Notes: a model not told the origin generated them from the letters alone. A stretch of 54,579 bases of DNA from Myxococcales bacterium (GCA_026988815.1 JALSKP010000431.1:1-54579); one strand, 5' to 3'; shown: positions 27,180 through 36,545, counted from the stretch's first letter. Translations and numbers: made by a program.

Positions 27180-27782
27180 TTAGAAAGAAAACGCGGTCAA
27201 GAAACGCTTAAACAATCCTGGCCATTGATAGCTCAAATTGGTCCAGGTCAAAATCGTACCGATCAGAATCCACGTTGAAAAAGGGAGCCAAGATCGCTCG
27301 TCAAATTCGGGTTTTTCCCAGAACTGTCCATTTTGAGTCATCAACACTCGCGCTGCGCTTCGAAGAATTCGAAACATATTTTTAAAGAGCTGAAAAATAT
27401 AGCCGTTGAAAATCGAAACAATAATTCCACCAATAGACCCAACCAACATTGCGTAAAAGAAAACTTCGAACCCCGAATACCAACCCAGGAATGCACCGAC
27501 AACGGTAAGCAGTTTTACATCTCCGCCTCGCATTGCACCCCCGATAAAGAGCAAAAGCGATGCACCGAAAAGCGCTAGAGCTCCCAAAAATCCGGCCAAT
27601 AATCCTTCCCATCCTAAGGCGATCGTATGACAGAGGAGACCGATTCCAACAGAAGGATAGGTTAATTTATTGTATACTTTTTTTTCTTTGAGATCCGTAA
27701 AGGTCGCTATCGAAAGGATAATGCCTAGTGGAAGGAGAACAAAAAGTTGAAGTGAAAAAGGTATTTTGAAGAGCGCTTCCAC
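27180..27782 (-). CDS. Prepilin peptidase (A24 family, CpaA/TadV type)
   Basis: Integral-membrane aspartic protease that cleaves the leader of type IV prepilins. Both catalytic Asp motifs are visible: IATFTDLKEKKVYN near residue 30 and GGAMRGGDVKLLTVVGAFLG near residue 90. At 200 residues it is the short form that lacks the N-methylating cytoplasmic domain of PilD, as in Tad systems. No pilin gene is nearby. Its stop is close to the GNAT gene upstream (the stop of that gene adjoins this start), so the two are cotranscribed. Confidence 0.88.
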   Translation of the reverse strand: MEALFKIPFSLQLFVLLPLGIILSIATFTDLKEKKVYNKLTYPSVGIGLLCHTIALGWEGLLAGFLGALALFGASLLLFIGGAMRGGDVKLLTVVGAFLGWYSGFEVFFYAMLVGSIGGIIVSIFNGYIFQLFKNMFRILRSAARVLMTQNGQFWEKPEFDERSWLPFSTWILIGTILTWTNLSYQWPGLFKRFLTAFSF

Positions 27783-28616
27783 TTACAATTCTCTTAAAAT
27801 AAGCTCATTGGGAAGGGCGCTATCCGAGGAAAAAGTTTCACGTAATTCTCGTCGCCCGTCTTCTATAGCGTGAACTTGGATATGACCCTTGCCTTGTGAT
27901 AGGAGCTTTTCTGCGTGAATATCTTCGCTCTTGTCGGCCGAAACGGTGTGATAGACGAAAGATAAATCATCGCCCTCGATTCTTCCAAGCAGGTGTCCGC
28001 GTAGGACATCGCCTCCTCGAAAGTTGGATTCCACAACGGATCCGCGTTGTTGAAATAGAAAAATACTCCCTAATGGGGTGGTTGCATTTTCGCTTTGGTT
28101 TTCGATGAGTTGAAAGGCACATTTGTCAAAACCGCGTTTTATGCCTTCTTTGTAAGAACGGACAAGAATCGTGGATCCCGAATTTTCCTTGTGTTTGGAA
28201 AAGGTGGAGTGCTCTAAAATGCCGTATGGTAGGTCGCTAAGTTCTTGAGGGTAAAAGCCAAAATTACTAAAAAGGCGAAAGACACCCGGCGATTCCGAAC
28301 AAATAAAAATATTATCTATTTTATTTTCGTCTTTGAGTTTGGCCATCGCTGTGGCCAAAACCCCTACACCCAATCCGTTTCCACGCGAGGTTGGCGCGAC
28401 GGCCAACGAGTGGATGACGGCTTGATTTTCACCGATGATCGACCAACCAATACAGGCGGCAACGCCGCCAGCGCCCGTTTTTAGTACGTGATAGGCATCA
28501 TTTTCATTCTCCTCTCTCACACTGAGATTGCAGACGTTGAGTAAAGTTGAGAGAGATGATGTGTCCGAAGCGTATTCAAGCACATATCCCATGGATACAA
28601 TATGGTCGACTAACAT
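27783..28616 (-). CDS. GNAT acetyltransferase fused to an avidin-like barrel domain
   Basis: The N-terminal part is a GNAT fold: IHSLAVAPTSRGNGLGVGVL contains the acetyl-CoA loop (R/QxxGxG/A), followed by IDNIFICSESPGVFRLFSNF and GFYP. From about residue 180 the chain changes to a beta-rich domain (LGSIFLFQQRGSVVESNF, RGGDVLRGHLLGRIEGDDL). This resembles the small barrel proteins often annotated 'n-acetylglutamate synthase' in Bacillus. The open frame begins at 28748 and would overlap the divergent PEGA gene. ATG 28616 or 28592 avoids this and keeps the GNAT domain; neither has a clear ribosome-binding site. Substrate unknown. Confidence 0.75.
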   Translation of the reverse strand: MLVDHIVSMGYVLEYASDTSSLSTLLNVCNLSVREENENDAYHVLKTGAGGVAACIGWSIIGENQAVIHSLAVAPTSRGNGLGVGVLATAMAKLKDENKIDNIFICSESPGVFRLFSNFGFYPQELSDLPYGILEHSTFSKHKENSGSTILVRSYKEGIKRGFDKCAFQLIENQSENATTPLGSIFLFQQRGSVVESNFRGGDVLRGHLLGRIEGDDLSFVYHTVSADKSEDIHAEKLLSQGKGHIQVHAIEDGRRELRETFSSDSALPNELILREL

Positions 28617-28706
28617 GGGTGGAGGATAACATAAGTGTGCTCTCTTGTTTAGTGGACCAAGGAAGCTATACTCCGCATGACTTAGACCCAGATAAATGGT
28701 GCATGC

Positions 28707-29831
28707 ATGTCTAAAAAACTCATTTTTTTGTTCATCTGTTTGATTCAATTCATGGCCCTTGACCTTTTTGCCGAGTCGCCAAGTGCGGCTGTTATGAAAT
28801 TTGAACGGACGAAAACCGTTAGCGCAGAATTTGCTGAGACCATTTCAGCGGTCGTTCGAAATGAGGCTCAACAGATTGAAAAGTATGATGTCGTTAATAA
28901 ATTTCCTATCGAGTTCAATGATATTCTCATGGCGTTGGATTGTAAGGTTGAAGACAACAACTGTTTGTTGAAAGCGGCAAACCATCTCAATGCGAGAATA
29001 TTGGTATTCGGTGGTATCGACGAGGTTGAGGGTCGTATTCGTATTCGCGTCAATGTATTTGATTCCTTAGCGAAAAAAATCGACAAGCGTTTGATTCGTT
29101 CATTTGATCCCAAAAAAGATCCAGTCGTTGAGTTTCGCAAAGAATTGCAAATCTTTTTCGGCACCAAAAAAGTCTTAGAATCGAAAATAAAAATAGAATC
29201 TAATATTCCTCGCGCTAAGATTTTTCTCAATAATAAATGGATAGGCGAAGTGCCGCGTGTCCAAGGAAAAGTAAAAGCGGGGACCTATCAGATTCGCGTC
29301 GAAGCGCAGGGCTACATTTCTTGGGAAACCAGGGTGAGCGTAAAAGAGGGCGATGAATTGCAAGTCTGGGCTCAGCTTCAAGAAGACCCAACAAAAACAA
29401 AAACCAAAGAAAAAACGAAAGTGGTTTCCCCTCTTGTTACAAAGACGAAAACGCTGCCCGATTTGAAAAAAAAGGACTCCAAGTTTATACCCGATCCAGT
29501 GGAAGAATCTTCCCTCAACTGGGGAGCGCTTGCGACAACCGGTGTTGGACTAGGGTTGATGGGCGGCTCGCTTGTCTTTGGCGCGCAACTAAAGGATACC
29601 CAAGATAGCATCGATCGAGAACGTAGGGCAGGAACGCTAACGCGTGCCAGATATGACGACCTTGAGTCTGAGGGAAAAACGCAAGAAACGATTCATTTGA
29701 TTATGCTAGGAACGGGCGCCGCCGTCACAACGGTAGGTCTCGTATGGTTCGCCATCAGCCCCACCTTTTCTGAGTACGCGATTGAATTTCAAGTCTCCCC
29801 TCAAAAAATATCTGCGCGTCTATCTTTTTGA
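28707..29831 (+). CDS. PEGA-domain envelope protein
   Basis: A signal peptide (KKLIFLFICLIQFMALDLFA) is followed by an N-terminal domain. Its pattern (AVMKFERTKTVSAEFAETIS, LNARILVFGGIDEVEGRIRI) is like the nucleotide-free TolB-N-type or 'FlgT-like' regions seen ahead of PEGA domains. The PEGA domain covers residues ~165-230 (IESNIPRAKIFLNNKWIGEV, AGTYQIRVEAQGYISWE). A Lys/Thr linker leads to a C-terminal pair of hydrophobic helices with Gly repeats (TTGVGLGLMGGSLVFGAQL and LGTGAAVTTVGLVWFAIS). It probably sits in the periplasm with a membrane-anchored tail. It precedes the SpoIID gene by 67 bases and may share its transcript. Confidence 0.75.
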   Translation: MSKKLIFLFICLIQFMALDLFAESPSAAVMKFERTKTVSAEFAETISAVVRNEAQQIEKYDVVNKFPIEFNDILMALDCKVEDNNCLLKAANHLNARILVFGGIDEVEGRIRIRVNVFDSLAKKIDKRLIRSFDPKKDPVVEFRKELQIFFGTKKVLESKIKIESNIPRAKIFLNNKWIGEVPRVQGKVKAGTYQIRVEAQGYISWETRVSVKEGDELQVWAQLQEDPTKTKTKEKTKVVSPLVTKTKTLPDLKKKDSKFIPDPVEESSLNWGALATTGVGLGLMGGSLVFGAQLKDTQDSIDRERRAGTLTRARYDDLESEGKTQETIHLIMLGTGAAVTTVGLVWFAISPTFSEYAIEFQVSPQKISARLSF

Positions 29832-29898
29832 TGAATAAGAAGTAGACGACCTAACGGAACCCTATACCTTAAACTTAACTCGGATTTTTGGAGACCTT

Positions 29899-31566
29899 AT
29901 TCGACATCTTCTTCTGGCTATCTTTTTCGCGACGCTCGTACCGTCCACGCTTTGTTTCGCGCAAAGCGCCGAACTTAACTCAGCGGATAGATTGGCGATT
30001 CTTTATGCTCCTCAATTAAAATTTACTCGACAGGGTGATCCCCTTATCCGCGTCGGTTTAATGGAAGGACGAAAGACGATTCGTTTTACACCTGATCGCC
30101 AGATTCGTGTGCTACCACAGGGTGAAGGCGGTCCCGAGATTTTATTACCCGGCAACATCGAGTACACTGTTAAGATTTCCAAAGCCCGTGCCGGTAAGTA
30201 TTCCCATGCCTTGATTGTCGCGCGCTTATCCATCGAAAACCGGGATAAAATAAAGAACGTGCAAAAGACCTGGCTAAGCCGAGGCTTTCAGACCGATCGT
30301 ATTGAGGTCGGAGGTTTATTTGCGGTGAATGGTAAAGTTTTTGATTCCCGAACGATTCTAATTGGAATTTCGGGGGTGAAAAATAGGAAGAAAGTTACCC
30401 AGTTAAAAAGAAAGTTAGAGGAAAAATATGGTATTCGAGGCAGTATTCATTCTGAACTTGAGACCTACCCCGGCGGCGAGATAACGATTAGTGGGAAAGG
30501 TATTCAGGCTAAAATATCCAATCAAAATACGTTGTGGATTGCGCCGAAATCGAGCGATGACGAAAAGATTCGATATCGTATTCCAAAGATTGCAAAGTCC
30601 TACGGTAAAGGTTTTGAAACCCGAACCTACACAGGGACTCTTATTTTCGCTCCAGACAGAAAAGGAAAACTCATCGCCATGGTGAGCCTTGGCGCAGAGC
30701 GTTTGCTCAAGGGTGTCGTGCCCTCAGAAATTTTTGCCTCCGCACCAGCACCCGCCTTAAAAGCCCAAGCGATTGCCGCCCGAAATGAAATTTTTAGTTC
30801 CATCGGTGTTCGAAACTTAGCCGAGCCTTATATGCTTAGATCCGATGTGATGGATCAAGTCTACACCGGTGTTGGCAGGGAAGACCGAAGGACGAGCGCG
30901 GCTGTCGAAGCAACGCGCGGAAAGGTGATGTTCTACGGGAAGAAAATTATTGAGGCCTTTTATAGTTCTAATTCTGGCGGCTTTACGGAGAATAACGAAA
31001 ACGTATGGGATATGGAGCCCTTACCTTATTTACGTGGCAAACCCGACGCGCCCTCCAAAAGCGTACCCGCTTTTTTGAAAGATGGTGTACAAAACGCAGA
31101 ACTCGCCCGTTTCCTCAACGCGGACTACCCCGCCTATTCTAAAACCTCGCCGGTGGGCAGTGCGAAGCATTATCGATGGAAGAAAAGCGTTCCCATCGAA
31201 AAGGCAACAACATGGCTCAAAGCGCATGGACGAAACATTGGATCCATTCTTTCGATTAAGATATTGAGTCGTGGAATAAGCGGACGCGTTAAGCGATTAA
31301 AGCTACAAGGAACCAAAGGCAGCACAATCGTTGAAAGAGAACTAAATGTACGACGCATGTTCGGCGGCTTGAAAAGCGGTTTATTCACCTTCAATGCAAA
31401 AAAGAAGAAGGGTCTTATTCAATCGGTGTCCTTCGTTGGCGCCGGCTTTGGTCATGGTGTAGGGATGTGCCAGACAGGAGCGGCAGGAATGGCGCAAAAA
31501 GGCGCAAGTTATAAGCGTATTTTAAAGCATTATTATTCAGGTATCACAGTAAAGAAACTTTACTAA
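29899..31566 (+). CDS. SpoIID/LytB-domain protein, possibly ATT start
   Basis: SpoIID-like lytic transglycosylases cleave denuded glycan strands of peptidoglycan. The catalytic-domain hallmarks are here: LLKGVVPSEIFASAPAPALK then AQAIAARNEIFSS, VMFYGKKIIEAFYSSNSGG, and the C-terminal GAGFGHGVGMCQTGAAGMAQ. The first standard start codon in frame is TTG at 29992. The 31 codons before it, however, encode a textbook signal peptide (LLLAIFFATLVPSTLCFAQ) and no stop intervenes. ATT at 29899 sits 5 bases after GGAG and would start it; CTG at 29914 is the alternative. N-terminal SPOR-like sequence may lie at residues ~80-160. The base call at the start deserves checking. Confidence 0.8.
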   Translation: MRHLLLAIFFATLVPSTLCFAQSAELNSADRLAILYAPQLKFTRQGDPLIRVGLMEGRKTIRFTPDRQIRVLPQGEGGPEILLPGNIEYTVKISKARAGKYSHALIVARLSIENRDKIKNVQKTWLSRGFQTDRIEVGGLFAVNGKVFDSRTILIGISGVKNRKKVTQLKRKLEEKYGIRGSIHSELETYPGGEITISGKGIQAKISNQNTLWIAPKSSDDEKIRYRIPKIAKSYGKGFETRTYTGTLIFAPDRKGKLIAMVSLGAERLLKGVVPSEIFASAPAPALKAQAIAARNEIFSSIGVRNLAEPYMLRSDVMDQVYTGVGREDRRTSAAVEATRGKVMFYGKKIIEAFYSSNSGGFTENNENVWDMEPLPYLRGKPDAPSKSVPAFLKDGVQNAELARFLNADYPAYSKTSPVGSAKHYRWKKSVPIEKATTWLKAHGRNIGSILSIKILSRGISGRVKRLKLQGTKGSTIVERELNVRRMFGGLKSGLFTFNAKKKKGLIQSVSFVGAGFGHGVGMCQTGAAGMAQKGASYKRILKHYYSGITVKKLY

Positions 31567-31586
31567 AAAAGGACTAGGAGCAAGGA

Positions 31587-32495
31587 TTGCGAAAACTCAT
31601 TTTAGAAAAGAAAACCTTAATAGGGTTATTTATTTTAGTAGGCGGAGTTACTTTTAGTGAAGCCTCCTACGCACAAGAATTCACATCAGGGATTCGACCG
31701 GGCGGTATGGGCGATGCATTCACGGCCGTCGCCGACGGTACGGCAGCGATATACCATAACCCGGCCGGCAGCGCGCGATCGGTGATGTATGCGCTAGAGG
31801 CAAGTTATGAATATACGCCCACGGGAAATGTTCTTGCCGCATCCATTGTGGATAGCAAAACCAATCCCCAGCTTTCGGCAGGTCTTGGTTATAGCTACTT
31901 TTTCGCACGCGACTCCGAAGTTAAAGGACACGATATTCGTTTAAGTCTTGCTATTCCCATTGTTCCCGACAAAATTTCGGTTGGTGTTGGCGGTCGTTAT
32001 TTAATCATTGGCGATACGCAAAAAATTGAAAATGAGGCAGGCACACGCGTTGATACAGACGTTGAAATACTAAATGGGTTTACTTTAGACGCCGGTATTA
32101 TGATCAAATTAGCTCCCCAATTTCATATTGGCGTTGCGGGTCAAAATCTTATCGACCAATGTAATCGCGTGGATTGTAAGAGCATTGCACCGACGATTAT
32201 TCAGGGCGGCGTCGGTTTTACTACCGAAGATGGATTGATTATTTCTGGAGATTTCGGAGCCGATCTTAGCTCTGGTCCAGAAGTCGGTATCGAGTTTGGC
32301 GTGGGTGCAGAATACCTAATTTCCGTTGTTCCAGTTCGCGTTGGTTTTTTTAGAAAGGGCGTCTCAGAAACCAACTGGGTCACCTTTGGTGGAGGCTGGC
32401 GATCGAAGGCGGCCGGTATTGATGTCGGCATGAAACTCAATTTGGACGACACTTCGGTCTTCCAAACCGGCGGTTCTATCTCGGTCTATTTCTAA
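31587..32495 (+). CDS. Outer-membrane barrel protein (PorV/TraF-like)
   Basis: TTG at 31587 with AGGAG 6 bases upstream. A signal peptide ending SYAQ is followed by FTSGIRPGGMGDAFTAVADG and AIYHNPAGSARSV. This is the start motif of the PorV/UPF0164/FadL-like barrel proteins (GxRxxGMGGAFTAVADDxxAxYWNPAG). Alternating strands run to a C-terminal Phe (GGSISVYF). Length 302 aa (TTG counted). The exact subfamily and cargo are unclear. The stop codon TAA overlaps the next start (TAATG), coupling it to the kinase gene. Confidence 0.8.
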   Translation: MRKLILEKKTLIGLFILVGGVTFSEASYAQEFTSGIRPGGMGDAFTAVADGTAAIYHNPAGSARSVMYALEASYEYTPTGNVLAASIVDSKTNPQLSAGLGYSYFFARDSEVKGHDIRLSLAIPIVPDKISVGVGGRYLIIGDTQKIENEAGTRVDTDVEILNGFTLDAGIMIKLAPQFHIGVAGQNLIDQCNRVDCKSIAPTIIQGGVGFTTEDGLIISGDFGADLSSGPEVGIEFGVGAEYLISVVPVRVGFFRKGVSETNWVTFGGGWRSKAAGIDVGMKLNLDDTSVFQTGGSISVYF

Positions 32496-33556
32496 TGGAA
32501 GCGCGCGTACGAAAAGCACTTAAGCTCGCTCAAGTTCGCCCCGAACTGGAATGGGATAAAGACATTTTTAGCACTGCCGTCTTGGAAAATCTTGGTGGTC
32601 ACGCGTCTTTACGGATCTATTGGCGTATCCAATCTCCGTCCATTTTTCGAGGCGATGACTCTCTCATTGCAATGGTTCTGCCCCTTGAGGGCGCCCTGGG
32701 GAGTGATGAGGGCGCGTCCCAATCGGACCCCACACCCGTGGAGTTACCCTTTGTTAGCGTTCAAAAGTATCTCAAGACAATTGGTATTCGTGTTCCCGAA
32801 ATTGTGTTTATCGACATGAATCTGGGCGTGCTTTTGCTTGAAGATTTGGGAACAACGATGTTTGAAAATCGCGTTCTCGATGAACCCGATGCGGTCGAGG
32901 ATTTATATAAGGAAGCGATCGATTTTCTTGTCGATTTTCAGAATAAATCGATGGCCGACAAGACGAAAAGTTGCCTATGTTGGTCAAAATCCTTCGACAA
33001 AACATTGCTTGAATGGGAGCTTGAACATTATATAGAATGGGGCGTGGACGCGATCAAAGAAGGCGACTTTTTTGAGGGAATACGAAACGATATTAAAGAA
33101 CGATTTAGTAAACTCGCAGAAGATTTATGTGCCCTTCCTCAAGCCTTGGTCTTTCGTGACTATCAATCGCGAAACATTATGTGGAAAAAAGACGAATGGG
33201 TGGCCATTGATTTTCAAGATGCCCTACAAGGTCCCTATATTTACGACTTGGTCGCCTTGCTTCGCGATTCCTACATCGAGCTCGACCCAGAAATGGTGCG
33301 CCGACTTGTTGATTATTATGCGGACCAAAAGTTGCCATGGACCCTCTCAAAGGAAGAGATTCACGTCGCCTTTGATATGCAAAGTCTGCAACGCAAATTG
33401 AAAGATACAGGCCGTTTTGTCTATATCGATAAAGTTAAAGGCAACGATAGTTTCTTGCAGTATTACGATCCCTCGTTGGCCTATGTAAAAAACGCATTGA
33501 AGAATCTACCTTTTAAAGACGATCCGGTGTGGAACAAAATCGTACAAAATGGCTAG
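32495..33556 (+). CDS. AmgK-like sugar kinase (phosphotransferase fold)
   Basis: Aminoglycoside-phosphotransferase-fold kinase. The catalytic loop ALVFRDYQSRNIMW has Arg in the HRD position. WVAIDFQDALQGPYIYDLVA carries the metal Asp, and GVLLLEDLGTTMFEN is the hinge. These strings match AmgK, which phosphorylates cell-wall sugars (N-acetylmuramate or N-acetylglucosamine) at C1 in peptidoglycan recycling. The FRDYQSRN variant is the form seen in that family. The usual partner MurU is not adjacent. Length 353. It overlaps the gene before by one base and gluQ after by 28 if the latter starts at GTG. Confidence 0.8.
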   Translation: MEARVRKALKLAQVRPELEWDKDIFSTAVLENLGGHASLRIYWRIQSPSIFRGDDSLIAMVLPLEGALGSDEGASQSDPTPVELPFVSVQKYLKTIGIRVPEIVFIDMNLGVLLLEDLGTTMFENRVLDEPDAVEDLYKEAIDFLVDFQNKSMADKTKSCLCWSKSFDKTLLEWELEHYIEWGVDAIKEGDFFEGIRNDIKERFSKLAEDLCALPQALVFRDYQSRNIMWKKDEWVAIDFQDALQGPYIYDLVALLRDSYIELDPEMVRRLVDYYADQKLPWTLSKEEIHVAFDMQSLQRKLKDTGRFVYIDKVKGNDSFLQYYDPSLAYVKNALKNLPFKDDPVWNKIVQNG

Positions 33557-34476
33557 ACTATTTGGCCACGCGCCCGGAACGAAAGTGCGGTCGCTACGCA
33601 CCTAGTCCTAGCGGCGAACTTCATCTCGGAAATTTACAAACGGCAATTTTAGCCTACCTGCAATGTCGCGCTATGGGCGGCGTTTTCGTCATGAGAATGG
33701 AAGACGTGGATGCAAAGCGCGTCGTGCCGGGCAGCGCCGAGGGTATTCTTGGGGACTTAAAAACAATACAGATCAGATGGGATGAAGGTCCCCAAATCGG
33801 CGGCCCTTACGGTCCCTACGTGCAATCACAAAGAAGCGATATTTACGAAAGTGCGCTTCTTTTCTTAAAAGAAAAAGGCCTTCTTTTTCCTTGTTTTTGC
33901 ACACGCAAAGAAATTAAAATCGCGGCCCAAAATGAACCAGGGAAAACAATCGTCTACCCTGGAACCTGTCGAGACCTAAGTTTAGATGAGCAAAAGGAGA
34001 AAGGAAAAACGCGCTCTCCTTCGTGGCGTTTTCGTGTACCCGATACCAAGATTAAGGTCCAAGATCGGCTATGTGGGGCTTTTTCTTCAAATCTAAAAAC
34101 CGATGTTGGTGACTTCGTTCTCAAACGCGCAGATGGTATATATTCTTACCAAATTGCGGTTGTCGTAGATGATATATTAATGGGCATTAGCGATATCGTG
34201 CGCGGAGAAGATCTCCTCGAATCCATACCTCGACAAGGCGTTCTATTTCAAGCCTTAGAAACGCCTCGCCTGCCCAACTTTTGGCATGTCCCTTTGTTAA
34301 AAAATAAAGAGGGCGAAAAATTATCAAAACGTAATGATTCCGCTGGCCTGGCGAGGTATTTAGAAAAACACTCGATCGAGGACCTATTTGACTTCTTTTG
34401 CGAAAATCTCGGTGTTCCCAAAGGCAGCTTGTTTCACCAGAGATCGCTTGAAGACCTCTTTTTTCTGCTGCGGTAA
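33529..34476 (+). CDS. gluQ: Glutamyl-Q tRNA(Asp) synthetase
   Basis: A truncated class I glutamyl-tRNA synthetase paralogue that loads glutamate onto queuosine 34 of tRNA(Asp). The first signature is CGRYAPSPSGELHLGNLQTA (HIGH-type HLGN). The zinc ligands are in LLFPCFCTRKEI and PGTCRDL. DDILMGISDIVRGEDLL follows, and the KMSKS-type loop reads GEKLSKRND. The anticodon-binding domain is missing, as in GluQ. Length 315 from GTG 33529; a TTG at 33562, just after the kinase stop, is also possible. It stands at the end of a run of + genes and converges with the methyltransferase. Confidence 0.9.
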   Translation: MEQNRTKWLDYLATRPERKCGRYAPSPSGELHLGNLQTAILAYLQCRAMGGVFVMRMEDVDAKRVVPGSAEGILGDLKTIQIRWDEGPQIGGPYGPYVQSQRSDIYESALLFLKEKGLLFPCFCTRKEIKIAAQNEPGKTIVYPGTCRDLSLDEQKEKGKTRSPSWRFRVPDTKIKVQDRLCGAFSSNLKTDVGDFVLKRADGIYSYQIAVVVDDILMGISDIVRGEDLLESIPRQGVLFQALETPRLPNFWHVPLLKNKEGEKLSKRNDSAGLARYLEKHSIEDLFDFFCENLGVPKGSLFHQRSLEDLFFLLR

Positions 34477-34489
34477 AATTGCGCTATCA

Positions 34490-35125
34490 CTAAGAACGTT
34501 GAAGTAAAAAGACCCCCAGTCCATTCCACCAACCCTCTTGAGTTTGATTGCCATCTAGTTCGATTTCCCATTCGATCTCAAAATCCATTTCTTCGATCGC
34601 ATCTCGGGTGGCCTTTTGGATCGCAGGATCGTTCCAGTCATCAACGAGGATAACTGCCTCGTCAGCAAGTAATGTATTGACGGCGAGGATGTGATCTCTC
34701 GTTGCTTTGTAGGAATGATCTCCATCATAAAAGTAAACGCCAATATTATCAGGTACGAGGTTTTTTCTAAACATTTCCTCGGAACGCATATGATGAAAGG
34801 TAACCTTTGCCGACTCAGATTCATACCTGTTCAGATTATCATATAGAGCTCTTTTTGCCTTAAAACCCCAACCCGTAAATTTGCCATGGAAGCGAAACTT
34901 ATCACAAGCAACACAATTCTTGCCTTGGTTATGAATCGCCGCTGAGCAAATCGTCAACCCTTTCCATGTACCAATTTCAAGATATGTTTGCTTTTCCTCC
35001 ATATGACCCACGAGTTTATTTAAAAGCGTACAGACCCGCGGCGTCGACATTCCCTCTACATCGACCAAATGTTTGGCGTTTTCGAAATATTTATTCTCTT
35101 CTATAATTTGTTGCACGAAATTCAC
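34490..35125 (-). CDS. Class I SAM-dependent methyltransferase
   Basis: The SAM-binding glycine motif is TYLEIGTWKGLTICSAAI (residues ~48-65). YFYDGDHSYKATRDHILAVN and AVILVDDWND match the Methyltransf_24 group (FIDGDHSYE...LVDD), which includes small-molecule and surface-sugar methyltransferases. Length 211 is normal. The start ATG abuts the end of the lipoprotein gene upstream (shared base), so the two are one unit. Substrate not predictable. Confidence 0.85.
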   Translation of the reverse strand: MNFVQQIIEENKYFENAKHLVDVEGMSTPRVCTLLNKLVGHMEEKQTYLEIGTWKGLTICSAAIHNQGKNCVACDKFRFHGKFTGWGFKAKRALYDNLNRYESESAKVTFHHMRSEEMFRKNLVPDNIGVYFYDGDHSYKATRDHILAVNTLLADEAVILVDDWNDPAIQKATRDAIEEMDFEIEWEIELDGNQTQEGWWNGLGVFLLQRS

Positions 35126-36545
35126 TAGAATTCCTCCTTAGGACTAATTGTTAGGTGTTTAAAGTAAAAGTCATCGTTTGAAAGTTCCCCAACGTCCAAT
35201 ACTATTGCGTGGAGCATTCCTGTCATTCCCGGGATTGTGTTATTTCCCAAATCCCAAAACCTTAGTCCCTCAATTTCTTCGTCACCAGGGATAAAGTTTA
35301 CGTGGAAATTTCCCACAAAATCGGGTCGTACGGTGACGGTGTTGCTATTATCACAATATGTATCTTCCCCCAGGAAAAGACTCTGCATTTCGATGATTGC
35401 TATTGCTTCGTTCGCATTCGTATCTTGCGTTATATAAAGCCTACCGGAGGGACTAAATACACCTCCTTGGACTCGACTTATCTGAAAACCGAGATCAATT
35501 TCTCCACAGTATTTTATCGACTGAGGAATACCGCTTGAATTCGTTGGAATTTGGTACCTGTATAATTTATTGTCATTGAACTTGGAACTATACCAAAATC
35601 CGCTTAAAGGATCTCTTGCAACCCAAGACATTCGTTTTTTATTTGCGATTGATTGAGGTCCTTCAAGAATCTTGAGTACCTTATGCGTTTTGGTGGAAAA
35701 GGGGCGTGAAAATCTATCTTGTCGGATCGCGCCAATTGCGGTGTTTTTCGATGTACCACCATCAGGTGAGAGCGCTATGTAAACCCAACCATTATAATAA
35801 TCAATGCCACCGGGATGGCGATAACCTGGCTCAAATACGCCTTCAATATAGTCATTCGAATTAATATCGTTCATTCGGTGTTTCTCAAATCTCGCGAATC
35901 TAGAGGTTTTGTCGCACCCGAAGAAACAAAATGGTGTATAGCTACTCGTTGCAAACCAATGCGTATTATTGTGTGTGACGCCCTGCATACCATTGGCGAA
36001 ATCGTATGACCTATCGAAGGGATAATCTTGTTCTTCGAACGCCGTAGGTAAATCTGTACAATTATTACCTTCACAGGGCGAATTAATGAACAAAGAACGG
36101 GTGGTTGTTGGAATACAAAAATTATACGAAGCCAGGAAGGAAACTTGATTATCGTACGCATAATTAAAACTACAACTGTATTCAGAAACATTCATTGTTG
36201 TGAATGGATTGTCATTTACTATAACTCGAAACTCTCCCGTTCCACTGTTGTTCCAATATCTTGAATTTCGTGGATACCTGGTGGGAGTACCCCAAAAAAA
36301 CCAAGTATATCCGCCAGGATCTATAAATGGGTTGGTCCCTGATAACGTCGTACCGAAGGTATCCCACATGTCGGTGCCGTCTCGTCTCGCTTGTATTTTT
36401 ATGAAAACATTCGACTTTGAATGAATGCCTTCAAAAACTTGTTGGTCGAATTTGTTGTTTCTAAATTCGCCGTTTGGTGGGCCCGTGATGCATCCCATTA
36501 CCAGTAGAGTAAGTAAAGTATAGTAAAGTAAAGTAGTCTAGACAT
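35125..36545 (-). CDS. Lipoprotein with propeller-like domain; leader currently out of frame
   Basis: The body runs from ATG 36498 (MGCITGPPNGEF) and has 457 residues. WFFWGTPTRYP and several Tyr/Trp-rich repeats (HPGGIDYYNGWVYIALSPDG, then FSPSGRLYITQDTN) suggest a beta-propeller. The sequence directly before M-G-C would read LLYYTLLTLLVMGC in the same frame, a perfect lipoprotein signal with lipobox VMGC. No start codon exists in that frame: a TAG lies just upstream. An ATG at 36545 begins MSRLLYFTILYLLYW and is out of frame by one. Gain of one base, or loss of one 5-base repeat unit, would fuse the two. As written, the protein would be made without export. Confidence 0.7.
36503..36536 (-). 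repeat. Pentanucleotide AGTAA-type repeat in lipoprotein leader
   Basis: On + the units read AGTAG, AGTA, AGTAA, AGTAT, AGTAA, AGTAA, AGTAG. Six five-base units and one of four bases form an imperfect microsatellite that encodes the hydrophobic core of the signal peptide on the - strand. Length changes in steps of five or one base would alter the frame. Confidence 0.8.

Noticed and set aside
36501-36536. CRISPR-like repeat
   Set aside because: Units are only five bases, without spacers, and no cas genes are present. It is a microsatellite.
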